DNA of 64,000 nt, from positions 99,145,741 through 99,209,740 of the forward strand of contig CM041465.1 in assembly GCA_023213395.1 (NCBI GenBank). Direction: 5' to 3'. The first letter of the stretch is position 1; the number at the start of each line of letters is the position of its first letter. The notes beneath the pieces are model-generated. The model did no database searches and was not told where the DNA came from. It saw nothing but the letters and a program-made list of their open reading frames with translations. This document shows, piece by piece, positions 1 through 10,886 of the stretch. A program made the position numbers and the translations under genes. The stretch is from Cycas panzhihuaensis. Lineage: Eukaryota > Cycadophyta.

Positions 1-42
1 CACCATCCCTATATTCTTGCAGTTGTCTACCGCGATCATAGC
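1..42 (-). pseudogene. Plant mobile domain (PMD) gene fragment in J, cut by window edge
   Basis: Read on the minus strand, these bases encode MIAVDNCKNIGMV. This aligns with VTAVENRENVGTT at the start of the PMD exon in element A (16933 downward). An AG acceptor-like site at 43-45 and a GTGAGT donor-like site at 82-87 sit at positions equivalent to those in A. Only the edge of the exon is visible, so nothing can be said about integrity. Its value is that it shows the PMD gene is shared by two separate element copies. Confidence 0.6.
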
Positions 43-1244
43 CTGCAAACACCACCAAAAACTAGTCAAAACCTAGCTTGTACTCACCTCTCAGCCTCCA
101 GGGTATCTCTTAGCTCTGTTTGATCAAGATTTGGGGCCCTTCGGGCCCCTATGTTCTTTTTTCTATAGTGTTGCCTTCGCACCACACTAAACTTCGCAGT
201 ACCGTGGAGTTTGGCCCGGGTCCCGCGGTGATCGGGGCCCTGTAGTAAAGATCACGGCACCGTGATCTTTACTGCGGTGCAAATGGTACCCCCCAAAAAG
301 GAGGGGGTTTCTGTCCAAAAAATTAAAAAATTTCTTTTGGGTGAGCCCCTGCGAGGCCCACTGGGACCAGGGCCGCCTAATACCCCAGTCCCGCCTCTTT
401 CTGGGTCTGATTCAAACTCCAAGAGGTAATTTTTCACCCATATGGGGCCTAAAAATATACATAAAAAATATAAAAAGCAACAAAATTAAAACTTTGAGAT
501 GGGCTGGGTTTTATAGGATCCACTTATTGGATCCGGCCTGGCTATCGCCATCTAGCTCCTGCGGTCTCGATGGCTATCTCTGCGCTCTGATCCAACGGTC
601 CAATCTCCCTCTGCGTGCCTCCAAAGTTGGGTGGTACTCCGTTGCGTAAGGGAATGGCTCTGGATTCTCTCAAGAACCCGTGAAAATGAATCCATTTTCT
701 GTCAAGTTTCCTTATATAGGCGGGGGCCCCGATGGGCACTGTCTCTATTCTAACTCTCATGGCAGCCATCTGGACCATCTCATATCCCCGATCACCTTTC
801 CCTTCTGGCCCTATCTCCCATTGCACTCCTATAGCCTTCGTTTCACTCTTTCTCATGGGTGCATTTATGGCACCTTGTCAATGCACTTTTTCGCAGAGCC
901 CTTTTGTCTCGTTTTGTGTACCACCCCCGTGCATACCCAAGTTTATATTCGTTTAGCTTGTTTCGCCAACCTGGACCTGTTTCTGCATCTCTTTTCTATC
1001 CTTGGGGCCTCCAAAGGGAATGCTCCCCCTGTCTGGGGGCATGTTTTACTTTTCGAAGCAACCTTTGGTACCCTAAGGTGCTTCTTTTCTGCCCACTCCC
1101 AGGCAGTGGTTAGACAGCCTACTCTCGTCCTTGGGTAGCCTCATTGCTGGGTCCTCCTACCCTTCACGGCCATTTATCACTTACCTTTCGAGTCTCTTTT
1201 CACTTCATTATTATTTATTATTACCAGGACTTTTTCTGTCACCT
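43..1244. promoter_or_regulatory. Intergenic region between antisense PMD and sense RNase H in J
   Basis: This 1.2-kb stretch has no coding potential I believe. It is homologous to 16934-18148 of element A. It contains an AAACTT-CG-GTACCG type motif (about 185-213), a perfect palindrome (244-273), and a TATA-like CTTATATAGG at 711-720 preceded by a conserved CGTGAAAATGAA-TCC stretch. Because genes diverge from both sides, it could be a bidirectional promoter region. That is an inference from layout and conservation only. Confidence 0.45.
244..273. repeat. Perfect palindrome, 14-bp arms
   Basis: The two 14-bp arms (AGTAAAGATCACGG and its exact reverse complement) are separated by CA only. It could extrude as a cruciform or act as a dimeric binding site. 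The equivalent place in element A does not keep the palindrome, so it is not a constant part of the family. Confidence 0.85.
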
Positions 1245-1667
1245 ATGTCTCTCTACATTTTTACCGACGGCAGAAGCTGTGGTAACCCTGGACCTCCTAC
1301 CGCTGCATGGATTCTTCGCAACCCCTCCGGATATGATTTCCTGTGCTCTGGGGTCTTCCTCCCAGAGGCTACCAATAACGAAGCTGAATACACAGCTGTT
1401 ATCGAATCTCTCACTAATGTTCTCTACTTCTATTATAGACCTATCATCTTACTTTCTGAATCTCAGGTTGTGGTGTCCCATCTCACCCAGGTTTACCAGG
1501 TGCGATGCCCTCACCTGAGAGCCCTTTCTTCGACTGCTAGATCTCTCCTGGCTTGTTTTTAGTCTGTCAACATTCAGCACATTCCCCAGGCCCTCAATAC
1601 TAGGGTAGATAGTCTCGTTTGCCTCATCCTTGAGCGTCGCCTCCCTCTTCTTGCTGACCGTCCCTGA
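1245..1667 (+). pseudogene. Archaeal-type RNase H (second RNase H) ORF of element J
   Basis: This is a 141-codon frame, the same length as the copy in A (18149-18571). The RNase H fold motifs are recognisable in order: FTDGRSCGNPGP (first catalytic Asp), TNNEAEY (catalytic Glu), ILLSESQVVVSH (the usual Asp of DSQ is Glu here), HLRAL and IPQALNTRVDSL (final Asp). The TNNEAEY and H-P-R/Q style matches the archaeal-like RNase H that some plant Tat elements carry in addition to their own RNase H. An in-frame TAG after LLACF makes it a pseudogene. In the family this enzyme would degrade the RNA strand of RNA:DNA hybrids. It reads in the same direction as gag-pol and sits just before the LTR. Confidence 0.8.
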
Positions 1668-2079
1668 GACTTGTCTGGTTGCTCTGTCACCCGAGTCCCG
1701 GGCCATCATATTCATCATCCTGCAATCCGTTTGCACCTCTGAAACCTAGCCGCTGATGAGGTTAAACTATAGTGACTACCAGTTTTGTTCACTCATCTCT
1801 TCTACTTGATTACGTACATCTCTTTGTATCTTTTATGATGGGGGCAGCCCCCTCATCCTTCGTATTTTCCAGTCGATTCCCAGGTGGTGTATAAGCAACC
1901 CCTATGTGGTCTCCACCCATGTCCTTGTATCTATGCTTTCTGCCATGACACTTACTGGCACCCTTAACTACTATTACGATTTTGATTTATATATCTACAT
2001 ACACATGTACTCGACCAGGTTGTTGCCAAGATTCGCCATCACACCATGCTTCCGGTGAGGCTCACCGCCATAGCGATTT
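1668..2079. other. Non-coding tail between RNase H and LTR in J
   Basis: This stretch is homologous to 18572-18929 of A, including the conserved GATTCGCCATCACACCA segment (2031-2047). The polypurine tract that ends this segment in A is not preserved. Confidence 0.5.
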
Positions 2080-4815
2080 TCTGGGAATGGATACAGGGAG
2101 ATCAACTCAGGTAAGTGTAGGTATGTTTTTCACCTTATTTTTGCTTCTTGTGAGGAGTATTTACTTGCATGCTATGTTTTCGTAGATGGTTTGCACCATC
2201 TACACCTATTTAGTGTATGACAACTACAGTGGGGGTACACTCTTAGCGAGTGTGATACCCCAATGGCCACATCACTTCCCACAATCTCCCTACTCCCCTT
2301 AAGACTTACTTGATTTATGTGATGTTCACTCGTATGTCGATTCATCGCCATTTGGCCTCCTTATTGCATCCTTGAGTCCCATGATGGCCTTTCTTGTGGC
2401 TCTTGGTTTGTTATTTGCCTCTGGGCAGGTGGGCCCGCCCCCCTGCCGGCCTCCTAGTACATTGGTCCGTAGCCCTCACGGCTATCCGGGCGGTTTAGTC
2501 TTCGTCCCGCACCGCAAAGAAATTTCTTGGTACCACGAAGTTTCCTACAGTGCGACTATTATAATTTATTTTTTAAAACCACCATGGCAATTCTTACATT
2601 TATTGCGGAATTGCCACATGTCTTTTGTCCCATCTCAGTTCCAACCGAGCCCTAATCACTCAATTAGGGTTGGGGTTGAGTATTTAAGCCCATCTCAACT
2701 CATTTTTAGGATTTTTTGGCTCTCTTTGGAAGGATTACAAAGGAAAAATGCCCTTTTGTCTTCTCTCTTCTACTGCTCTGTTGTATTTCCAGGACCTACA
2801 ACCACTTTTCAGTGCCCATCTCTCCTTAGGCTTCGCTGTGACATCTTCACAGCCTATTGCACACCTTGGAGAGGGCCTCCTTGAGGAGTTTTTAGGGTCT
2901 CCTTGCCTAGGCAGTCACCAAGTGGTCTCAGAAGCAGGATTTCCTCCAGCCATCTCAGTAGGGGCTCCATACCTGCTGTACTCCAGCCTTTTCTCAAATT
3001 TTCTAGCCTCTTCTTAGTAGGCTTTTGCAGAGGAAAACACCTCCCACTTTCTCTAAAGATATTTATTGGGTTAAAGTCCTTCCTTTGTCCAGTTTATGCC
3101 TAATTTTGTATGTTTGTCACTAGTTTTTCTTATCTTATTTGAAGGGTTGTTTCTTGCCTTTCCCTTAAACTTTTTCTCTGCTATTTAGGCCTCTTTTCCT
3201 ACGTTTCACACCCAGGACAGTAGCCAAAGAGGGCTCCATAAGGTTTGGGATAGAACTAGGTGGATTACGTATCACCTTAGCTCTCCCTAAGAGGCTCCTG
3301 CCCTCCAAACCTTCCTCTTTGCCCTCATGTTGTTCCTGGAGTGGGTAAGAGATTAGAGGACTATTTCCAGCCACTGAAATTAGCGTTGGCACCTATTGCA
3401 GTGCTAGTTTGCAGGCTCATTTCCCTCATCCAGGTAACACATAAGCCCTGTTTACTTTTCTTAGCTTAGCCCTTCTCTCAATGGCCCAGTTTGCTTCATA
3501 TAGCACTCTAGCTCATTGAGGGCTTCCTTGGGCTCTTTTGCACTTCTGTTGCCCTAGTTTCCAGCGAGCTATACAGCCATACCCTTACTGCCCTATGGCT
3601 TCTTAAGGGAGGGTAGGGTTGCTCTTTGTAGGAGGTAGGCCACTCCGAGGCTTACCTATTTACTTACTATTCATTTGAGTAGTTTTTTTTACCATAGTTT
3701 ATTGTTGCAACCATGTGATTCATGAGCACTAACATATATGTATAGAGATTTGTTTTTGGCATATGTATACATGTGTTATTGGAACTCCACCTTGTGTTGC
3801 TAGCCTCCTTTCTTCGGAAAGGAATATTTGCGCTTACTTGCAGGTACGCGAAGGACGCAAAGGACTTCTCTTTTTCTCTCTCTCTTCTAGGTAAGTGCAT
3901 TTACTCGTATTTTATTATAGCATCTCATTTTCTGCTATTTCTTTCTTTTTCCTTTTTTTTACACTTTAGTGTCGCTTGCTGGGGAAGGTAAGGAAGCCCC
4001 ACGCTTCACCCTACCATGACCCCTCTCTTGCCGTGCTTTGTGGAATGATTTAGACACCTTGTGGGAGCATCACCGCTTCGATCGCGTCTTCATTTCGGGT
4101 ATGTGTTCTCACTTTGTTTCACTTTCCTTCTTTTAAAAAGATTTTGCATGGTAGTAATTAAACCATATAAAAGGAAAAGAGAATCAACTCTTTTTTTTGT
4201 TTACATTCTGTATGTTATATCTTATACACTACACCTATCGTAGGAAAGGGTTTTAGGAAGTTCTTCCCTTCAACCTTTTCCTTCATCTTGTAAACTTCAC
4301 CCTTACCCTCTTGGCTTGTCATATTTGGTTTAGTTTACTTGCGTGTGTCCTAACACCCTCTTTTCTCTTGATTGCTCTTTCAAAAGGGGGGGAACTCTTG
4401 ATCGATTGATCATTCCCACTCCCTTCATTTTCCCTCAGTTTCTTCTGTCTAGTCGAGCAACCAAGAAGATCTTAACCGTAGGCTATTCACCTACTTTGCC
4501 TCTACTCATTTCCCTCCACTATAGGGAAACCCTCAAGGGATTCTCTCCCTTCCCTTCCGGTCATCCAAGGGTGGGAGGGCTCTTTTCCAGGATCTATCCA
4601 GGCTACTCTTCCACCTCCCCTCTTCCTAGTTGAAGTGGGGGACCACCTTTAGGTAGTTGGGTACCATCTGTAGGTCCCAAACTCATGCTCCAGCATACGG
4701 GGTGCCCTACGTGGTACTTGCCTTGCTTGTAGGTTCCTATCCTATACCCGATAGTGTCATTGATCATCCTCGCTATCCCTACATAGCTAGTTGGTTATCC
4801 CGTAGATGCACATCT
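2080..4815 (+). repeat. Diverged LTR of element J
   Basis: It starts in GGGAATGGAT (LTR position about 20 in A) and runs colinearly with the A LTR. Shared landmarks are the paired GGTACC/AAGTTT motifs (about 2508-2562), an inverted CCCTAAT/ATTAGGG pair (2650-2669), a TATTTAAG box (2681), GGGGAAGGTAAGGAAGCCCC (about 3983) and a terminal block (about 4655-4815) ending near GTAGATGCAC. It is clearly older than the A LTRs, with many substitutions and indels. The ORFs inside it look like chance ORFs. Confidence 0.7.
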
Positions 4816-5021
4816 AGACTCTACCTTCTATAGCTTAGGTTCATGGAGTTAGTCTCAACAACAAGCTTTACCAAGCAAAGACACCATTCAAAGCTTGCAT
4901 TCACAGGTATATAGTAGGTTTCTTCTTTACATTTTACAGGGATTCTCTTATAAGCACCCAGATCAGCCTCATCCTATACTGCTCTCAGGCAGGTCTGCTG
5001 TAAACTCAACCCAGCAGGTAG
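4816..5021. other. Segment between the J LTR-like block and the A insertion
   Basis: About 200 bp that I cannot align confidently to any part of the family. It ends in GGTAG, the left target-site copy of element A. Confidence 0.4.
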
Positions 5022-5530
5022 TGTTTCCCAGCTACCAGGAATGGATTTGGGACGAGTCGACTTAGGTAAGCTTAGGTATATACTTCTCACTTTTATCCTT
5101 GCTTTTGCTTGGTCGAAGTGGCTTAGGGTATTGTTTGATGCATGCTTGCCTATCATTTGCATGGTCGCATCACTTTCTTGCTTGATCACGTTGCTTATGC
5201 CTGCCACATATTATTCAGCCTATGATGACCCACCATGGAGCACTCCTCAGCAAGTCATACACCTCCATATAGCACTCAGCTACCCACAACACCTTCGCAG
5301 TTCCTCAAACACAGTCGTTGGTCGCGATCTATTCACAGTGACACTCCTATCCCTACTTTGAATCCCCTTCCAAGTGTGATAGGACCCCACTAGAAACTCA
5401 TTTTTCTCTTTTGGCCACTTATCAGCTACATGGGCATGAGCTTCTAGCCTGCCTATCCTTTGTACACCTCTCTGTTTGATTCTAGGCCTTGTTTCTGCCT
5501 TGATTTTGAGTTTCAGTCCTGCACCACTGT

Positions 5531-5580
5531 AAACTTAGTGGTACCGCAAAGTTTGCTATGGTACCGCGATATTTGTCGCA
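5531..5580 (+). promoter_or_regulatory. Paired AAACTT / GGTACCGC motif block in U3
   Basis: The block reads AAACTTAGTGGTACCGCAAA followed by a second GGTACCGC 20 bp later. Related blocks occur in every LTR of this family in the window (2508-2562, 19440-19490, minus strand near 35380-35440 and 62970-63038). Recurrence at the same LTR position suggests an enhancer or other regulatory element. Confidence 0.5.
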
Positions 5581-5680
5581 GTGTGACTGTTTAACTTTAT
5601 TTTTTTAAATAGCCATGGTAATTCCTGCTCTTTTCATCGAACTGTCATATGGTATCCTCACATACTCATCCCCTCTGTAA

Positions 5681-5717
5681 CCCTAAACGCTCGTTTAGGG
5701 TTAGGGAGAATATAAAA
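5681..5717 (+). promoter_or_regulatory. Telobox palindrome and TATA box of the A 5' LTR
   Basis: CCCTAAACG and CGTTTAGGG (5681-5700) form a 9-bp inverted repeat made of plant telobox (AAACCCTA-like) motifs, with a 2-bp centre. TATAAAA follows at 5711-5717. The 3' LTR keeps TTTAGGGTT and TATAAAG (19619-19625), and the J LTR keeps CCCTAAT/ATTAGGG and TATTTAAG. This is the likely core promoter of the element. Confidence 0.6.
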
Positions 5718-7620
5718 CCCAAAAAGAAAGCCATTTGTCGGTCTTCATTCATTTTTGGCTCTACTCCAGCCCTCCCTCCAGAACTTTCACAGGATCTACT
5801 CTTTGGCTCTAGTTCTCCTTCCACTGGATACTTGCTGCATCCCAGGCCTTACTCCAGTAGCTTCAAGCTCCCTTTTTGCAGGGCTACATCATGGAGGAAG
5901 AATACTTACAACATCTCAGCAACCAAGTTCCAAGATCTTAGATTTACATCCACATTTGCCTCCTCTTCAACCTAAGCCTAAAAAGCCTACTTAGCACAGG
6001 CTTTTCCTCTTGATTTATGGCAGAATCAAGCTCCTTTCTTCTGTTGTAAGGTACCCCTTCAATGGTCCTTTAAGTTTCTTGTTTTTCCCCTTTCTTTTAT
6101 GAGTAGTGTTGAGTTTTTTCCTTGCTCCTAGCTTTGTATTCCATAGGAGCTTGCCTATTGCTCCTCATTTTATAGTGATTCTCCTTTCTTTTCCTGCAAG
6201 CTCACTCTAAGGTGGTTGTGTAAGAGGGCTGCATAAGGACGGGTGAAGGGAGAAAGGTGGGATCAGTCCCCTTGTTGGCCTTCTCCCCAAGGGTCTCACC
6301 CTTCCCTTCCTTCCTCTTTCATTCCATGCCTCCCTTGGCGCTGGGCCAGGGATATTGAGAGCTTATTTCTAGCTCTGAAAACAGCATTGATAACCCTTAC
6401 CATGTTGATTTTAGACCTGCACTTGCAGGTTTTGGGCACCACATAAGCCCCCAAACCTGTCTTGGTTGGTTCGTGATCTTTATCTTATCCCAACCTGACG
6501 ATTTGCTATCCATAACACTTCATCTTTTGGGTTTGTTTATATACCTTTCTACTGGTTTATTTCCTCCTTTATTTGTTGTCCCGTACATCCATTACACTCT
6601 GTTCTTTTTCCCCCTTTGAGGCTATGTGGAGGTACTTGTGGGTGAGTTGGCCATACGAGGCTAACTTCTTCATCTTGGTTACTATTTGGTGATGCTTTGG
6701 TTTGAATCTTACTTGGAGTTTTTGGAGTAGAGTATAATATTTCTTTAGCTTGATTTATTATCTACTTCTTGTATCCATATATATATATATATTAGGCATA
6801 TTTGGTAGCCCCCTCTTCTGGGAGGAAGAAACTTTTATTTTATGCTTGGTAGGTTTTACGGTAACGGAAGTACAAAGGAGGCGAACTTCTTAACAGGTTA
6901 GCCTCTAGTTAGTAGTATTTTCATTTCTTTTTGTTGCTCTTTGTGTCACTTTGCTTTCACATGATTGGGGAAGGTAAGGTAGCCCCTCGTCCACTCACGG
7001 CAACCATCGTCGGCTAGCCTCTCACCCGCATGGCAAGTTCGAGTGGACAAGTATTTAAAGAGCAGAAGGTTGCAACATCCCAATCACACTACTTTTCTAG
7101 GTATTCCTTGTCCCCTTTTTGTCCTTTTCCACAGTGTTTCTTTTATGCATATGTCGCATGCTAAAAACACATAGGAAACGAAAAGGGAAAGAACTCATTC
7201 TTGCATTTACGAATCCTTTTTATAGTTGTTTATACCACGTGTAGATAGATTTTGAGTGTGAGCCACACATTTCTTACCCCCCATCTAGCCCACACATAGG
7301 ACATCGTATCTCATACACATTTGCTCACACATTGCCTTTTCCCTCCCGTGAGAAGGCATAACTTCTTAAAGCCCCTCTTCCTCTTCTTGGCCATCCAAGG
7401 GGTAGGAGGGCCTCTTCTTTTAGGACGACCCAAGGCCTCACCTTGTGTCCTTTTCCAAAGATTGCCCTAAGGCAATTGGGCACCATCCGTGGGTCCTGAA
7501 TCTGCACTCTGATGCACGGACGCCCTACATGGTGTTCCTTCTTGCTGATAAGGTCCAACCACACCTTAGTTTGTCACACCCTTCTAAGCATAGAAGACCA
7601 TCCTGTAGATGCGATTCCAC

Positions 7621-7638
7621 TGGCGACCATACTGGGGA
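7621..7638 (+). other. Primer binding site (PBS) of element A
   Basis: TGGCGACCATACTGGGGA begins one base after the LTR terminus. TGG pairs with the CCA end of a tRNA. The pattern TGGCGnC...GGGGA is typical of Tat/Athila-type elements rather than the initiator-Met PBS used by the copia elements here. I have not assigned the tRNA. Confidence 0.8.
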
Positions 7639-7871
7639 TCCGCTAGTAAGGGAGCTAGTCTCGCTTCTCTTTCTGTTGGTGCTATTGCTTTCCAGTGATC
7701 TTCTTTATTTTCCCTTCTCGTTGGGTAACCCCCAACGCGCAATTCATACCTTCTTTGCTTTCTTCTAACAACTTTGGCAAAGGCGTTATCTCACGTCATT
7801 TACGAGGTTTGCCACCTTTGTTAGAAGACCCTTCATATCACCTACTTCCATCACCGGAATCTGATTCGACA

Positions 7872-10109
7872 ATGGAGGGCTATCCTTCTGACTGAGCATA
7901 TCACGCCTTCACCTTGGGAACTCATGAGTTCCCTGCGTCTATTCCAGAATCCACCCAAGAGGGTGACAATCCTATTTATTACTCGGGTGACCAACATCAC
8001 CCCATCGACATCCATCTTTCTACCCATGTAGTAGAAGACCTGTCTTCTCTTGAGGTTCACCCTTTGCTTGGTGATTCTTACGAGGAGCGCCCTGAGGGGT
8101 CCACATCGTTCGAGGTCCCGTCCACCTCTTATGGCCATGTGGATACCCCTTCCACTAATGTGATTAAAGTTATTAGCGAGTGCTTTCAAGCGGCTCACCT
8201 TCAATCACATCCTAGGTGGTTTGAAGACGTCCTGCGTGGTGGAGCATCCTCTTTATCTGCTCCTTTACCACCTTCTTCATCCACACCTACCCCTCCTACT
8301 ACCAGTAACCCTTTCATTCCTATGTATTCGTCCCACACCTTTCCCACACCTACTGTGGGGGAGAATGTTGCACCTTCCTTTCCTCGCTAGGGTCCTAGCT
8401 CTTCAGGGCCCTCCTATGGTATGTCTTTCCTTCAGTTAGGGGTTAGCATACCCTTTCCTAGTCGGGCTAATATGCTATCCCCTAACGTGGCACATACGTT
8501 CCCTAGTAGGCCTATGGGTCCTACTAGCTCTTTAGCCGCTAGCCATGTGGGACCCACTCCCACATATTCCCAAAACCAACCTATTGGTCCTTCCCTTTAC
8601 ATCCCCCTAGGTTACGCTTCTCAACCTTGGGGGCAGGGTAAAGGGAACCACCTCCTAGCTTATGGGGTGGACTCACTACACCCATATGGGATTGCACCAC
8701 CTACGGGTGGCCCATATGGGAAAAACCTGATTCCACACCCTCTTTTCCCGCCATCTAGCATGGCCCCTTTTGTTGCATCTTCGCAAGGGAACCCAACTCC
8801 CTTTCAAGACGCTTATCCTCAAGCCTCCTTCCAGCAAGGGGCATTTCCTCAAGGAGGGATGGGTTTACCACCCCCATCCATTCCTTGCTCACTACCCACT
8901 ACATCATTTGTTGATCCTATAGTCCAGGCAAGGCCATGCCCCTCCATGGACTACAGATCAACACCACTATCTATTGAGGCATTAAGAACTAATCTGCCAC
9001 CTCATCCTCCCGAAGTTCCTAAATTTGACGGAACTTCCTCGCAAGATCTAGTAGAACACATGCATAGTTTTTCTATGGCATGTATAGATTATTGGGCTTA
9101 CGACCACATATTGATGAAGCTATTTCCACGATTTTTACAGGGTGATGTCCTTAAATGGTTTTATCGCCTCCCTGCCCACTCTATCTTTTTATTCCAACAA
9201 TTGGTGGATGAATTCATCAACTACTTTGATGTAGCCTATCCATTTAAAAGCGGAATAAAATCCCTTTTATTGCTCAAACAAGGTCATGACGAAATGAATC
9301 GTGATTTTGTAAGACAATTCCATGACCTTCTTCACTCTACTAAGGCCACATTGCCTAAGGAGTTGAAAAGAGACCTTTTCATTAACGCACTTCACCCTAA
9401 AGTACATATGGAAGTCCTTAAAATAGGGGCGACCACATACGACTCTGCGATTGCAAAGTGCTTAGCATTAGAGGCTATTGAGATCCAAGTTAGACTCAAG
9501 AGGCCTCTCAAGCCCTCACAACGTCATGAGGTACCTCCCTTAACTAAGGAAACTAAACCTTCACAACCCACCAAGTCTACTTCTCACTCGACTGAGAAGA
9601 CTTTAGACCCCCTTACTTCTGCCATATGCTCATTCGAGCATATGATGAAGGAGCTTAAACTCCAAGCTGCTTCATCACCAACTTCTAACAAATAAATTCA
9701 ACAGGCTTCTCAAGCTGCTCCCCTCAAAGGGGGTAGTACCCAACCTTCTCAAATAAGGAAAGCTGATCCTTCACTCGAGAAGAAGTGGTGTTGCGTCCAT
9801 GGGGAGTGCTTCCATGATGACTCACTTTGTCAGGTGCAACACCCTCGTGATACCCCATAATGTGATTCATCTCCCAGACGGGCCTTGAGGCCCAATGTCG
9901 ATCAACCCATCCATAAGGATTCGTTCCTTAAATACGGGGAGCGTGATCGAAATGCTCAACAAAGAAATAACCAAAACCGGGGTAGATCCCCTAATTCTCG
10001 CCCTTCACATGGTAGATGGAAGGGTGCGCGAGATTTAGCATCCTCCTCATGTTCCCCTAACCGCCGTGCTCCCTCACCTTGTGATCCCGCAACAAGGGAA
10101 AGAAGGTGA
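7872..10109 (+). pseudogene. gag (capsid/nucleocapsid) of element A
   Basis: The reading frame starts at ATG 7872 (MEGYPSD). This start is supported by the aligned frame in element B, which reads IEGFSSDWAYH. Gag would form the virus-like particle that packages the RNA. A Pro/Ser-rich N-terminal part (to about residue 330) is followed by a capsid-like helical region (about 9000-9480; GDVLKWFYRL, FINALHP), then FEHMMKELKLQ, and a Cys/His cluster CCVHGECFHDDSLC (about 9788-9829) like the short zinc motif of Tat gag proteins. A basic Arg/Ser tail ends at 10109. Stops in frame: TGA 7893 (TGG in B), TAG 8388, TAA 9693 and TAA 9858. It is therefore dead, although the frame is otherwise kept for 2.2 kb. 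Confidence 0.85.
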
Positions 10110-10862
10110 TTCAAATACTTGAGGCCACTCCCTTATATGCCCTAACTCGATCTTAATCCATAAAAGAGGCAACTAGTGCCTCTACATCTACATCACACCT
10201 TGATCCTCCTCTAGAAGTCGTTCCTCCAGAAATACCTTTGCTTCCCAAGAACATTCTTGTCCACCCCGGTCGCTTCAACTTTAGGAGAGCCCTTACCCTA
10301 ACCCACATGGAGGGGTAAGCCATTTTCCGTAGTTGAAGAGCTTCACACCATGGCCACTGGGATGTCCATCATGGACATCTTAAAAAGCTGTCCTAAGCAA
10401 TGAACGCTCCTCATGGAAGCTTGAGGATTGAATGACATGCCTACTCACGCTTTGGGCACCACCCAAAGTCATAAACCCATCATCTCCTTTGATCCTAAAG
10501 ATCTTCCCCCGGCCAGTGGATGGGAATGCTAATGGAACTTCCGTTTCACCATTACCATAGACACACCCGATTGTACTTTGTGAAGGACCATCGTGGACAA
10601 TGGTTCTTCTGTGAATGCTATGCCCTTACGCATCATGCAAGAGCTTGGCATTTCTGCCTTGGAGCCCATTCTATGGCAATGTCAAGGCTACGATGGTAGC
10701 AAGAAGACTCCTTTAGGATCCGTCTCAATACCTCTCACCCTCGAGGATAAGACTGTCCTTATTGATATCGTTGTCCTCGATGTCAATATTGATTACAACC
10801 TCCTCCTGGGTCGACAATGGCTTGACGAAATAGGAGCTGTGTATTCCACCCATTGGGGGTAA
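10110..10862 (+). pseudogene. Aspartic protease region of element A
   Basis: The frame is broken by stops and two apparently compensating frameshifts between about 10095 and 10340. It then reads MATGMSIMDIL (from 10350), which aligns with MATRMSMMDIL in element B. The protease active site is IVDNGSSVNAM (about 10590-10622), the DNGSS form, followed by the flap-like region and LLLGRQWL (about 10800). It would cleave the Gag-Pol polyprotein. Several in-frame stops before the active site make it non-functional here. Confidence 0.8.
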
Positions 10863-10886
10863 CTTAAGTTTGTCCATAATGGACAA

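Larger units (their letters stand above)
1..5021 (+). mobile_element. Ty3/gypsy element J/K, 3' part (left of nested element A)
   Basis: This is the 3' portion of a Tat-like Ty3/gypsy element whose 5' half lies off the left edge. In order it holds the first residues of an antisense PMD exon (1-42), an intergenic region, a second RNase H ORF (1245-1667) and a decayed LTR (about 2080-4815). All of these align by eye with the same parts of element A (16892-18571 and the A LTRs). Element A is inserted after 5021. The sequence resumes at 21528 and ends in an LTR terminus at 23436. The junction of RNase H and LTR is eroded here: the polypurine tract and first LTR bases seen in A are missing. Confidence 0.75.
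5022..7619 (+). repeat. 5' LTR of element A
   Basis: The start is set by TGTTTCCCAGCTACCAGG, matching the base after the PPT in the 3' copy. The end is set by GCGATTCCA, after which the two copies diverge (primer site here, host DNA at 21528). It contains paired GGTACCGC motifs, a telobox palindrome and a TATA box at about LTR position 690, which suggests a U3 of about 0.7 kb and a long R-U5. The small ORFs within are not conserved between copies. Confidence 0.92.
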
